A stretch of 64,000 nt of DNA from Edaphobacillus lindanitolerans. GTDB taxonomy: Bacteria > Bacillota > Bacilli > Bacillales_A > Planococcaceae. The stretch covers positions 124,001-188,000 of the forward strand of contig NZ_FTPL01000003.1 of the NCBI RefSeq assembly GCF_900156305.1, given 5' to 3'. This document shows, piece after piece, positions 8,752 to 15,380 of this stretch. Numbering within the stretch: the first letter of the stretch is position 1; each line of letters starts with the position of its first letter. A model generated the notes under the pieces. The model saw only the letters and a list, made by a program, of their open reading frames with translations, was not told the DNA's origin and ran no database searches. The position numbers and the translations under genes were made by a program.

Positions 8752-9630
8752 ATGATGCAACAAGATAAGGAATGGCACACATACAGATTTTATCCGAGAT
8801 ATGAGCATCAACTGGATGAAGTGATCCAGCAAGTCATCAAACCGTTGGTTTCTGAACTCACGGGTGAAGTCCATTATTACTTTTTCCTGCGCAGAAACGA
8901 CCACCACGGCCATCATATCCTGGCGGGCTTCCGGTTGGACGAGGAAGAAGCGGAGTTGATGAAGACAAGAATCCGGCATGAGGGAAACAAAGCGCTTCAG
9001 GAGCTGGATCCTGACCGAACAAGGGGCAGGAGGCGTCTCATGTTTGTGGAGGAGGCAGGCGAACAACAGCCGGTTGTCCGGCCATTTAAACGAGAACCAT
9101 TTCTAAGGGAAAATGCCGCATCCGGGATAGTCTGGCCGGATTTATTGCTAAAGCGTTCAACAGATCTAACGTTTTCCGTTCTGGAAAATGAACTGCTCGG
9201 CGGCGCGGATCGGACGGATGCAGTCATTCTGTTGATGCACCAGTCAATCCGCTCCGGCCTCTGCAGTATGGAAGCAGCCATTGAGTTTTTGGAACGGTAT
9301 GCAGACCACTGTATTTCTTCCTGCAATGAACATCAACTTGGCTACAGTCTGGATCAAGCGGTCAAGCTGAATGAAAAGCAGTTTCTCGCCCAGTGGAGCC
9401 GGACGTTGAACAATGTCCATCTCCTCCGGAAAGTGCGCCCGTTCATCGAAGAACTTTGCTCGGTCCGTGACCAGGTGGAGGATCAGTTGATCCCTTCACC
9501 GCCATTTGAAGAATTTCTTTTCCATTACCTTCACGAAACAAACAATCGGTTGGGAATGAGTCATAAGGAAGAGGCATATATCGCAAAACTCCTACATAAG
9601 ACTCTTGAAAAAAGTTCAAAATATGCATAA
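8752..9630 (+). CDS. SpaB_C / thiopeptide-type elimination-domain protein
   Basis: Stand-alone counterpart of the C-terminal LanB domain, which removes glutamate to form dehydroamino acids or helps later RiPP steps. Opening WHTYRFYPRYEHQLDEVIQQ, then VHYYFFLRRNDHHGHHILAGF, follows the SpaB_C pattern (W...; FFIRY.D..HLR.RF) with Arg in place of the usual Tyr. At 292 residues it has normal length for split systems such as thiopeptide TbtC-like proteins. GGAGGAG precedes the ATG, 13 nt after the LanB gene. A perfect PlcR box overlaps its stop codon. Whether its active site works is unproven. Confidence 0.72.
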   Translation: MMQQDKEWHTYRFYPRYEHQLDEVIQQVIKPLVSELTGEVHYYFFLRRNDHHGHHILAGFRLDEEEAELMKTRIRHEGNKALQELDPDRTRGRRRLMFVEEAGEQQPVVRPFKREPFLRENAASGIVWPDLLLKRSTDLTFSVLENELLGGADRTDAVILLMHQSIRSGLCSMEAAIEFLERYADHCISSCNEHQLGYSLDQAVKLNEKQFLAQWSRTLNNVHLLRKVRPFIEELCSVRDQVEDQLIPSPPFEEFLFHYLHETNNRLGMSHKEEAYIAKLLHKTLEKSSKYA

Positions 9631-9637
9631 ATGCATA
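9622..9637. promoter_or_regulatory. Perfect PlcR box upstream of the PapR-like gene
   Basis: TATGCATAAATGCATA fits TATGNANNNNTNCATA at every fixed base and is the core of a 22-bp dyad with two 10-bp perfect arms. It overlaps the TAA of the preceding gene and ends 21 bp before a -10 box TATACT (9659-9664). This is the spacing expected for a PlcR-activated promoter with a poor -35. Confidence 0.85.
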
Positions 9638-9658
9638 TTTACTGACCTTTTCGCATGG

Positions 9659-9664
9659 TATACT
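9659..9664 (+). promoter_or_regulatory. -10 box of the PapR-like gene
   Basis: TATACT stands 32 nt before the peptide start codon. No good -35 exists, consistent with activator dependence on the box at 9622-9637. Confidence 0.6.
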
Positions 9665-9695
9665 GGGTTAAACCACACGAGAGGATGGATGGAAG

Positions 9696-9809
9696 ATGAA
9701 AAAGAAAGTCTTCTTGACACTGGCAATGGGAGCTATGGCATTCGGTTTATTCTTCGGCGGACAAGTTGGCGTCCTTACTGATCTGCCATTTGAACTGGTT
9801 ACAAAATAA
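9696..9809 (+). CDS. PapR-like signal-peptide precursor (37 aa)
   Basis: A short gene encoding MKKKVFLTLAMGAMAFGLFF, then GGQVGVLTDLPFELVTK. The N-terminus is a typical Sec signal (Lys-rich start, hydrophobic core to about residue 22). The tail carries DLPFE, the core of the B. cereus PapR signal peptides (ADLPFEF, SDLPFEY). Here the core continues LVTK, so the mature peptide is either extended or trimmed. GAGAGG lies about 10 nt upstream of the ATG. A PlcR box and -10 precede it and a terminator follows. It could instead be the substrate of the LanB-like enzymes next to it. Confidence 0.82.
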   Translation: MKKKVFLTLAMGAMAFGLFFGGQVGVLTDLPFELVTK

Positions 9810-9825
9810 AATGAAAACTTTCTTT

Positions 9826-9860
9826 GCTCACTCTTATAAATAGGGGTGAGCTTGTTTTGT
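9826..9860 (+). terminator. Terminator after the PapR-like gene
   Basis: GCTCAC / GTGAGC stem with a 14-nt loop, followed by TTGTTTTGTGTTTT. Confidence 0.7.
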
Positions 9861-9893
9861 GTTTTCTAATGTTAACAGTGCCTAATCAAATCA

Positions 9894-10262
9894 TTATTCA
9901 TCCTTCAGCAAATCCCTGATTTCTCTCAGCAACTCTTCCTTTACATCCTGCTCTTCTTCCACTTCTTCTTCCTTATGCCGTTTCAGTTTCGTTAGCAGCC
10001 GGAGGAACATGAAGATGGCGAAGGCGATGATCAGGAAGTCGAAGACGTTCTGGAGGAATACCCCGTATGTCACTTTGGCGTCGCCCACTTTGAAGATGAG
10101 GCCGGTGAAGTCGATGCCGCCCACCAGGATTCCAAGCAGCGGCATGATGATGTTCTCAACGAGCGAGGATACAATTTTTCCGAAAGCGGCACCGATGACA
10201 ACTGCGACGGCAAGGTCAAGAACGTTGTCCCTGAAGGCGAACTCTCTAAAGTCTTTCCACAT
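9894..10262 (-). CDS. mscL: Large-conductance mechanosensitive channel
   Basis: Homopentameric osmotic release valve in the cytoplasmic membrane. [24 protein letters not shown] is the canonical MscL start with the first helix, and the Gly/Ala-rich [22 protein letters not shown] segment lines the pore. The second helix is [21 protein letters not shown], followed by a charged cytoplasmic helix. The second ATG (10262) is preferred because AAAGGA then lies 10 nt upstream rather than 4, and because MscL proteins start MW. 122 residues. Transcribed toward the PapR-like gene terminator. Confidence 0.94.
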   Translation of the reverse strand: MWKDFREFAFRDNVLDLAVAVVIGAAFGKIVSSLVENIIMPLLGILVGGIDFTGLIFKVGDAKVTYGVFLQNVFDFLIIAFAIFMFLRLLTKLKRHKEEEVEEEQDVKEELLREIRDLLKDE

Positions 10263-10385
10263 GTGCATTCATTCCTTTGCATTATTCTGCTGTACGATTC
10301 CAAAGTATAGCGGGAAATCACTTCGGACTGAAGGGGTTTCGTTCATTTCGTCGTTCACTTGTCACCTTCCGGAAAAACATTACAG

Positions 10386-10414
10386 TTGTATGGGTACGTT
10401 TGTTCGCATATAAT
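10386..10414 (+). promoter_or_regulatory. Sigma-A promoter with embedded LexA sites
   Basis: TTGTAT (10386-10391) and TATAAT (10409-10414) are spaced by 17 bp. A near-consensus LexA/DinR box occupies the spacer and a second one starts directly after the -10. Confidence 0.8.
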
Positions 10415-10429
10415 AAGAACAAACGTTCT
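10393..10429. promoter_or_regulatory. Two LexA (DinR) boxes, SOS operator
   Basis: The Bacillus LexA consensus is CGAACRNRYGTTYG/C. Site 1 (10393-10406, minus strand) reads CGAACAAACGTACC, one core mismatch. Site 2 (10416-10429) reads AGAACAAACGTTCT with a perfect 12-bp core. Together they bracket the -10 box, the usual repressing layout. Confidence 0.72.
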
Positions 10430-10446
10430 TTGTGGAGGCGGAAACA

Positions 10447-10668
10447 ATGCACGGTCTTCTGATGAAGTGCATGAAGCGGCACCAGCTTGCCGATATGATC
10501 TATATTGACTCGGACGGGATGATCACGAAGCGGCGGGTGCGTTTGCTGAAGATCCGGCAGGATAGTGTGACGGCATACTGCTTTATGCGGCAGGAGCGCC
10601 GGACTTTCCGGATTGACCGGATTCTCTCGGTTTTGCCGGTGCCCGGCCATGCGCGGATGCCGGGATGA
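10447..10668 (+). CDS. Small WYL-like protein, probably SOS-induced
   Basis: A 73-residue protein with MIYIDSDGMITKRRVRLLKI and ERRTFRIDRILSVLP, resembling the beta-strand core of WYL domains (ligand or nucleic-acid sensing folds in regulators). No HTH is present, so it is a free WYL-like module. ATG 10447 is chosen because GGAGGCGG lies 5 nt upstream; the upstream GTG 10432 overlaps that SD. Its promoter has two LexA boxes, so I infer DNA-damage induction. Function unknown; a modulator of a repair or regulatory protein is possible. Confidence 0.7.
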   Translation: MHGLLMKCMKRHQLADMIYIDSDGMITKRRVRLLKIRQDSVTAYCFMRQERRTFRIDRILSVLPVPGHARMPG

Positions 10669-10821
10669 TCTGCAGTGGGATGAAGTCCGGCAGGGACAAA
10701 GGGACCATGCCGGCCATCGGTGGATAGGAGTTTGTAACCGTTTTCAACTTTTGTGAAGGATAGCAGAGGACTGTAGCAGAAACCCCTTTGTTGATCCATA
10801 TTACAAGAGGGGGGTTCATCA

Positions 10822-12171
10822 ATGAAACCGAAACAAAAATTTGCCGCTTTGACTTTGTCCGCGTCTTTGTTGTTGTCGGGCATTGTCCTGATGCCTGCCG
10901 ATTTCAACGGCCCAATCACAGCGGAAGCGGCAAAACCGGGTAACCCGGCAGCGTTTGATCAGAAGGTCATAGCGCGTATCGATGGTCAGCGCATTTATGA
11001 GGATGTCCGCAAGCTTAGCGTGGAGATCGGCCCCCGGGTGGCGGGCACCGAGCCTGAGCGGGCAGCGGCGGACATGATTTACAACCGTCTCAAGTCCTAT
11101 GGCTATGAAATGGAGATACAGGAGTTCAGCATTCCTGATACGATGGTCGGCCATCTGGCCACATCGGCAGGCAATGAAGTGAAGGTTGCCATCCCGTCCG
11201 GTTCGGGTGTTACGCCGGCAGAAGGGCTGACCGCGCCGCTCTATGATGCGGGCCTCGGGACACCGGCAGAATTCTCGGCGGAAGCCGCCGGCAAGATTGC
11301 ATTGATCCGGCGCGGCGAAATCGGCTTCCGCGAGAAGATTGACAATGCAGCAAATGCAGGTGCGGTGGCCGTGCTGATCTACGACAACTCTGAACAGTCG
11401 GCGCCGCCGAATATGAGCATCGGAGCGGATGCACCGCTGCCGGTCGGAGGGATCCGTAAGGCGTCGGGTGAAGCGCTTCTTCAAGATGTGATTCCCGGCA
11501 ACGGGACGGTTACGCTCAAGGTGGATGCCCTGCAGGGGCAAAAATCCCGGAATGTAATCGCCAAACGGACGCCGAAAAAAGTGAGCAACCCGGACATCGT
11601 CTATGTGTCTGCACACTTTGACAGTGTGCCGCTCGCACCCGGTGCAAGTGACAATGCATCAGGAACAGCAACAGCTCTTGAAATCGCGCGTGTATTGAAG
11701 AGTTATCCGATTGACAAGGAAATCCGGTTTGTCTTTGTCGGTGCGGAAGAAATCGGTCTGCTCGGATCAGAGTATTACGTGTCTGAGCTGTCTCGTGAAG
11801 AAAAAGCCCGCAGCCTCACCAATTACAACATGGACATGGTCGGGACTTCGTGGGAAAACGCAACTGCGATTTATCTGAACACCGTGGATGGCCGGTCGAA
11901 TCTGTCCACGGAGTCTGCCATGGCGGCAGCAGCCCGTATCGGAACGCCGTCAGAGCTTATTCTTTACCAGCGCGGTGCCTCCGATCATGTCAGCTTCCAT
12001 GAGGCGGGGATTCCGGCGGTCAACTTTATCCGTCGGGAGCCCGGGACCGCCTCCCTGGAACCGTACTACCATTCACCGGAAGATACGATTGAATATATCA
12101 GCCAGGAACGGCTGAAAGAGGCGGGAGACCTTGTCGGTTCCGCAGTTTATTCGGTCATCCGTTCCAATTAA
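10822..12171 (+). CDS. Secreted M28 zinc aminopeptidase with PA domain
   Basis: Exported di-zinc aminopeptidase that releases N-terminal residues from peptides outside the cell. Signal peptide with likely cleavage after AEA (about residue 37). A protease-associated (PA) domain spans about 125-235. The M28 core shows SAHFDSVP (His265), GASDNASG (Asp277), GAEEIGLLG (Glu309/Glu310), NYNMDMVG (Asp338) and a C-terminal YYHSPEDT His. Length and order match Bacillus YwaD-type enzymes. A GAGGGGGG SD precedes the ATG; a terminator follows. Confidence 0.93.
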   Translation: MKPKQKFAALTLSASLLLSGIVLMPADFNGPITAEAAKPGNPAAFDQKVIARIDGQRIYEDVRKLSVEIGPRVAGTEPERAAADMIYNRLKSYGYEMEIQEFSIPDTMVGHLATSAGNEVKVAIPSGSGVTPAEGLTAPLYDAGLGTPAEFSAEAAGKIALIRRGEIGFREKIDNAANAGAVAVLIYDNSEQSAPPNMSIGADAPLPVGGIRKASGEALLQDVIPGNGTVTLKVDALQGQKSRNVIAKRTPKKVSNPDIVYVSAHFDSVPLAPGASDNASGTATALEIARVLKSYPIDKEIRFVFVGAEEIGLLGSEYYVSELSREEKARSLTNYNMDMVGTSWENATAIYLNTVDGRSNLSTESAMAAAARIGTPSELILYQRGASDHVSFHEAGIPAVNFIRREPGTASLEPYYHSPEDTIEYISQERLKEAGDLVGSAVYSVIRSN

Positions 12172-12183
12172 GAAATAAAGACG

Positions 12184-12211
12184 CCGTCCGGCTTTTGCCG
12201 GGCGGTTTATT
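12184..12211 (+). terminator. Terminator after the M28 peptidase gene
   Basis: A 9-bp GC-rich stem (one G-T pair) with a TTTT loop, then TTTATTT. Confidence 0.82.
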
Positions 12212-12228
12212 TGGGTGCTAGTTTGTTT

Positions 12229-12306
12229 TACAAGATAGTGGACACCGACGGAGGGATGGTGTATTATGCTATACATGATAGTGGTAATTGGCTTTGCAAG
12301 ATAGTG
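12229..12306 (+). promoter_or_regulatory. Three direct repeats upstream of padR
   Basis: TACAAGATAGTG (12229-12240), TACATGATAGTG (12272-12283) and TGCAAGATAGTG (12295-12306) have starts 43 and 23 bp apart. They sit in the promoter and leader of a PadR gene, so they are candidate autoregulatory operators. Confidence 0.5.
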
Positions 12307-12320
12307 AGGCGGTGAACAGG

Positions 12321-12668
12321 ATGTCGACGAGCCAGATGCTGAAGGGTGTACTGGAAGGTTGCCTGCTGGCGGTGATCGGGATGGGCGAAACATATGGTTA
12401 TGAGATGGTGGAGAAGCTGGGGGATTACGGGCTGACGATGGTGAGTGAGGGAAGCATCTACCCGGTGCTCCTTCGCATGCAGAAAGAAGGATTGGTGATG
12501 ACCGTGATGAGGCCGTCTCCCAATGGCCCGAAACGGAAGTACTATCGGCTGACAGAGGCGGGCGAAGAAGAACTCGCCGCATTCAGGGGGCGCTGGGATG
12601 CGTTGTCAGGAGCTGTCGATCAATTGATGAAAGGAAGTGATGAACATGAAGCTATCCGCAAAAAGTGA
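12321..12668 (+). CDS. PadR-family transcriptional regulator
   Basis: Winged-helix repressor. MSTSQMLKGVLEGCLLAVI, YGYEMVEKL, VSEGSIYPVLLRMQKEGLV and GPKRKYYRLTEAGEEEL are the canonical PadR N-domain; a short C-terminal helix follows. ATG 12321 is preferred over earlier in-frame codons because homologues begin at this point and GAGGCGG lies upstream. It overlaps the next gene by 23 nt. Such PadR genes commonly regulate the adjacent membrane protein and themselves. Confidence 0.9.
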   Translation: MSTSQMLKGVLEGCLLAVIGMGETYGYEMVEKLGDYGLTMVSEGSIYPVLLRMQKEGLVMTVMRPSPNGPKRKYYRLTEAGEEELAAFRGRWDALSGAVDQLMKGSDEHEAIRKK

Positions 12669-13413
12669 AGAATTCATCGCCAATCTGCGGATGTACCTGA
12701 TGACATCAGGTAAAAGCGAGCGGGAGATCGATGAGGTGGCCGAAGAGCTGAAGGATCATTTGCAGGAGCTGGAAAGGCGGGGGGAGAGCATTGAACGGAT
12801 CACGGGCGGTTCACCGGAGCTCTATATGAAATCGCTTGGTGAAGCGATGACCGATGACCGTGCCGGTTGGTTCAAATACTTGCCCGCATTCATTCTGTCG
12901 TTCACTGCATTTTCCGCCATGGGACCTGCCATCCGGGGAGGATTTGAGCTGAACCTCATCCAACTGATCGGATTCCCTGTCGTCGTGCTGATCACCCTCT
13001 TCCTTTACTGGGTGATGTTCCGGCGGATGGCGAGCGGTTCATGGAGCAAGAAAAAGCTATTCGGCATGGCGGTTGGCCTCTCAATGCTGACCATCGTGAT
13101 GTTCATTGCGGTGCTTCTCGTCGGATCACTGCTGATGGAACCGTTTTACACAGCTTCAGCACCCGGAAACCGGTTCGTGATCTTGTTGTCCGCACTGGCG
13201 TTCCTGGCAAGCGCAATCATGCTCCGTTCCTGGATTCTCATCCTGATCCCGGCGGCGCTGTTCCTGCCCGAATGGCTCATCCGAACTGCACCGTGGACCG
13301 AGGATACAAAGCTGGTGGCATCGGCAATTGTACCGTTTCTCGCTGTGTTCATCGTCATCGGGGGGATCATGGCCGTTGAACGGCGGAGGGACATCAAAAG
13401 AAGAGCAGCTTAA
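12646..13413 (+). CDS. HAAS/DUF1129-type membrane protein paired with PadR
   Basis: The N-terminal about 75 residues (SEEFIANLRMYLMTSGKSER then EIDEVAEELKDHLQELERRG) are a helical HAAS-like signalling domain. About six membrane segments follow. PadR-HAAS pairs are frequent in Bacillota and are thought to sense envelope states, but the ligand is unknown. ATG 12646 is chosen (AAGGA about 10 nt upstream); ATG 12640 is the alternative. Translationally coupled to padR. Confidence 0.75.
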   Translation: MKLSAKSEEFIANLRMYLMTSGKSEREIDEVAEELKDHLQELERRGESIERITGGSPELYMKSLGEAMTDDRAGWFKYLPAFILSFTAFSAMGPAIRGGFELNLIQLIGFPVVVLITLFLYWVMFRRMASGSWSKKKLFGMAVGLSMLTIVMFIAVLLVGSLLMEPFYTASAPGNRFVILLSALAFLASAIMLRSWILILIPAALFLPEWLIRTAPWTEDTKLVASAIVPFLAVFIVIGGIMAVERRRDIKRRAA

Positions 13414-13713
13414 GCTCCTCTTCACGGAGGCCATTTATCTGCCTTGGGCGGCAACGGCTTTATCCCGGGCGTTGAGCGGTTATGAGCCGGTGTTCGGAAC
13501 GCCGGACTAACGGTGGATGGAATGGCAGGCCCGCAAACCCAAGCTAAATTAGCTCAATTGCTATCTTAAACATATAAAAAACCGTATCACCTTATTGGTG
13601 ATACGGTTTTCACATTCAAGTTACTCCTTTTTGCAACATTAATTTTATTATATTGAAGATTAGTAGAAGTATACATAAGAAGAGTAAGATGTGACATGAA
13701 AGGAGACAGGACA
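13414..13713. other. Intergenic region with terminator, otherwise no gene
   Basis: About 300 bp between the HAAS gene and a small membrane gene. It holds the terminator at 13576-13610 and an AT-rich stretch that likely carries the downstream promoter. No supported gene or repeat. Confidence 0.6.
13576..13610. terminator. Bidirectional terminator
   Basis: A near-perfect hairpin (AAAACCGTATCACC / GGTGATACGGTTTT) with a 5-nt loop, flanked by A- and T-runs. Confidence 0.9.
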
Positions 13714-13959
13714 GTGATCATCGGAATAGTAATCCCTTTATTAGTATTGGTTATAGGCATCGCATCTGCGTATTTTTTAAGTAAACAAAAAACAGAGAAA
13801 AGGAAAAATGTTGTTTGGGGTATTACTTTGATGTTAATTATTGCACCTTTTTTCTCTTGGCTAATCAGCGGACTTTATATGACGTTGGGAACGGTCGAGA
13901 CCACGGGATGGGCAACAGTGATGGCTCCTATGATTTTATTTCCTATCATTTTTTGTTAG
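13714..13959 (+). CDS. Small membrane protein, likely frameshifted at its 3' end
   Basis: Three hydrophobic helices: IIGIVIPLLVLVIGIASAYF, VVWGITLMLIIAPFFSWLIS and the TVMAPMILFPIIF segment. GTG 13714 is preferred because AAAGGAG lies 8 nt upstream; ATG 13696 overlaps that site. The frame stops right after a T6 run. One extra T would continue it into LLGVMILVKGILIKKSNL, ending at 14009, a plausible fourth helix with a basic tail. This is either a true frameshift, a slippage site or a sequencing error. Function unknown. Confidence 0.55.
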   Translation: MIIGIVIPLLVLVIGIASAYFLSKQKTEKRKNVVWGITLMLIIAPFFSWLISGLYMTLGTVETTGWATVMAPMILFPIIFC

Positions 13960-14048
13960 GAGTTATGATTTTAGTGAAGGGTATTTTAATTAAGAAATCT
14001 AATCTATGAATTCGTCCGTTTCCCCTTCGGGGAAACGGCTTTTCTTTC

Positions 14049-14957
14049 TTATTCAAACACCGATACGCCATACGCTGCCAGAACATACTTTGGCACGAAG
14101 AACCGGGCGGTCATGAGCGGGTCGACGATCTGGCTCACCTGGACTTGGCCGGCTGCACTGAGCATCATGGTCAGATCGGAAAGGTCGAGTTCGGTCCTCG
14201 GGAGGAGGAAGTCGGCCATTTCTTCGACGGCGGTCTTCGCTGCTTCATCGAGTGTGGGCGCAGAGACGATGAAGGCGATGCCGTCCTCGTTTTCCACGAG
14301 CGGATGACGCAGGGCCCCTTCTTTCAGGACTTCAAGTGTGACGGTCGCCTTGCCCGGCACTTCGATGCCGGACACGCCGATTTCGCCGTCTCCCATGGCC
14401 GCGTGGAAATCACCGAGCGCGAACAGCGCGCCTTCCGCGAACACCGGGAAGTAGAGCGCAGCGCCTTCCGTAATGAGCGTCGTGTCCATATTGCCGCCGT
14501 GAGCGCCGGGCGTGCCGCATGAGACCGGCTCGCCGTCCGGGGCGACGCCGATGACGCCGATCATCTTGTTTACCGGGATTTTCAGCTTGTCGTCGAAGAG
14601 TGCATGGCCGTTCTCCACCTGAATGATCTTTGAGGCAAGCTCCTCCAGGCGGTGTCCGAGAACACCGAGGCCGGGTCCGGTCGCCATGACGCCCTGTTCA
14701 CCGATTTCGAGCTTATCGATCCTGACTTTCAGGACGTCTCCCGGCTCAGCGCCTTCCACGTAGACCGGTCCGGTTGCAGGATTGATCTCATCCCAGTCGA
14801 TGCCGGCGATCTTTGTATCCGGTGAAGTGACCTGGTTCTTGAAACAGTCGTACGTCTCGATTTCGATCGTCGTCCCGGAGGCGACTCTCTTTACGGGCAC
14901 ATGTTCTTTGCTGAATGAATAAATGACGTCTAGGCATGCAAGTGTTTCAGTCATCAT
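14049..14957 (-). CDS. Acetamidase/formamidase family protein
   Basis: Amidohydrolase of the FmdA/AmdA family, releasing ammonia from short amides. Seen: FKNQVTSPDTKIAGIDWDEI, NPATGPVYVEGAEPGDVLKV, SCGTPGAHGGNMDTTLIT and FALGDFHAAMGDGEIGVSGIE, all family signatures including the metal-binding GDFHA..GDGE. ATG 14957 is chosen because AAGGGGGTG lies about 5 nt upstream; a longer reading to 15071 overlaps the neighbouring ATL gene. 302 residues, normal length. Confidence 0.9.
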   Translation of the reverse strand: MMTETLACLDVIYSFSKEHVPVKRVASGTTIEIETYDCFKNQVTSPDTKIAGIDWDEINPATGPVYVEGAEPGDVLKVRIDKLEIGEQGVMATGPGLGVLGHRLEELASKIIQVENGHALFDDKLKIPVNKMIGVIGVAPDGEPVSCGTPGAHGGNMDTTLITEGAALYFPVFAEGALFALGDFHAAMGDGEIGVSGIEVPGKATVTLEVLKEGALRHPLVENEDGIAFIVSAPTLDEAAKTAVEEMADFLLPRTELDLSDLTMMLSAAGQVQVSQIVDPLMTARFFVPKYVLAAYGVSVFE

Positions 14958-15024
14958 TCGGCACCCCCTTGATGGATTTGCCAATAGTCTATCAATGGGA
15001 AGGAGAGAAAGCCAGCGGGATCGT

Positions 15025-15378
15025 TCACCGCCGGCTTTCATCGTCTGCTGCCACTCTATCTTCTCCCTCAAATCCGGGGTCCCACCTGTACGCCCCCAGG
15101 TCGATTTTCCTGCCCCCGATAACGGGGATGCCTTCCGCTTGGAGCAGGGCCTCCTGGTCGCGGGCGGTATCCGGATCGCTGATGGCGATTTCCCCTTTGG
15201 CGTTAATGATTCGGTGCCAGGGGATGCCGTGCTTGCGGCTCATGCTGTGAAGGATGCGGGCGACCTGGCGGGCGGCACGGGGGTTTCCGGCGAGCCGGGC
15301 AATCTGGCCGTATGTCGCAACGCGTCCGGGCGGCACCGTTTTCAGCAGTCGGACAATCTGTTCTGTAAATGCTTCCAC
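15025..15378 (-). CDS. Alkyltransferase-like protein (ATL)
   Basis: MGMT-fold DNA lesion-binding protein without methyltransferase activity. GRVATYGQIARLAG, NPRAARQVARIL and IPWHRIINAKGEI match the MGMT C-domain, but the catalytic PCHR motif is PWHR: Trp replaces the acceptor Cys. This is the hallmark of ATL proteins, which flag O6-alkylguanine for nucleotide excision repair. GTG start with GGAGGGGTAG upstream, which overlaps the stop region of the YdbT-like gene, so they form one transcript. Confidence 0.9.
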   Translation of the reverse strand: MEAFTEQIVRLLKTVPPGRVATYGQIARLAGNPRAARQVARILHSMSRKHGIPWHRIINAKGEIAISDPDTARDQEALLQAEGIPVIGGRKIDLGAYRWDPGFEGEDRVAADDESRR

Positions 15379-15380
15379 TG

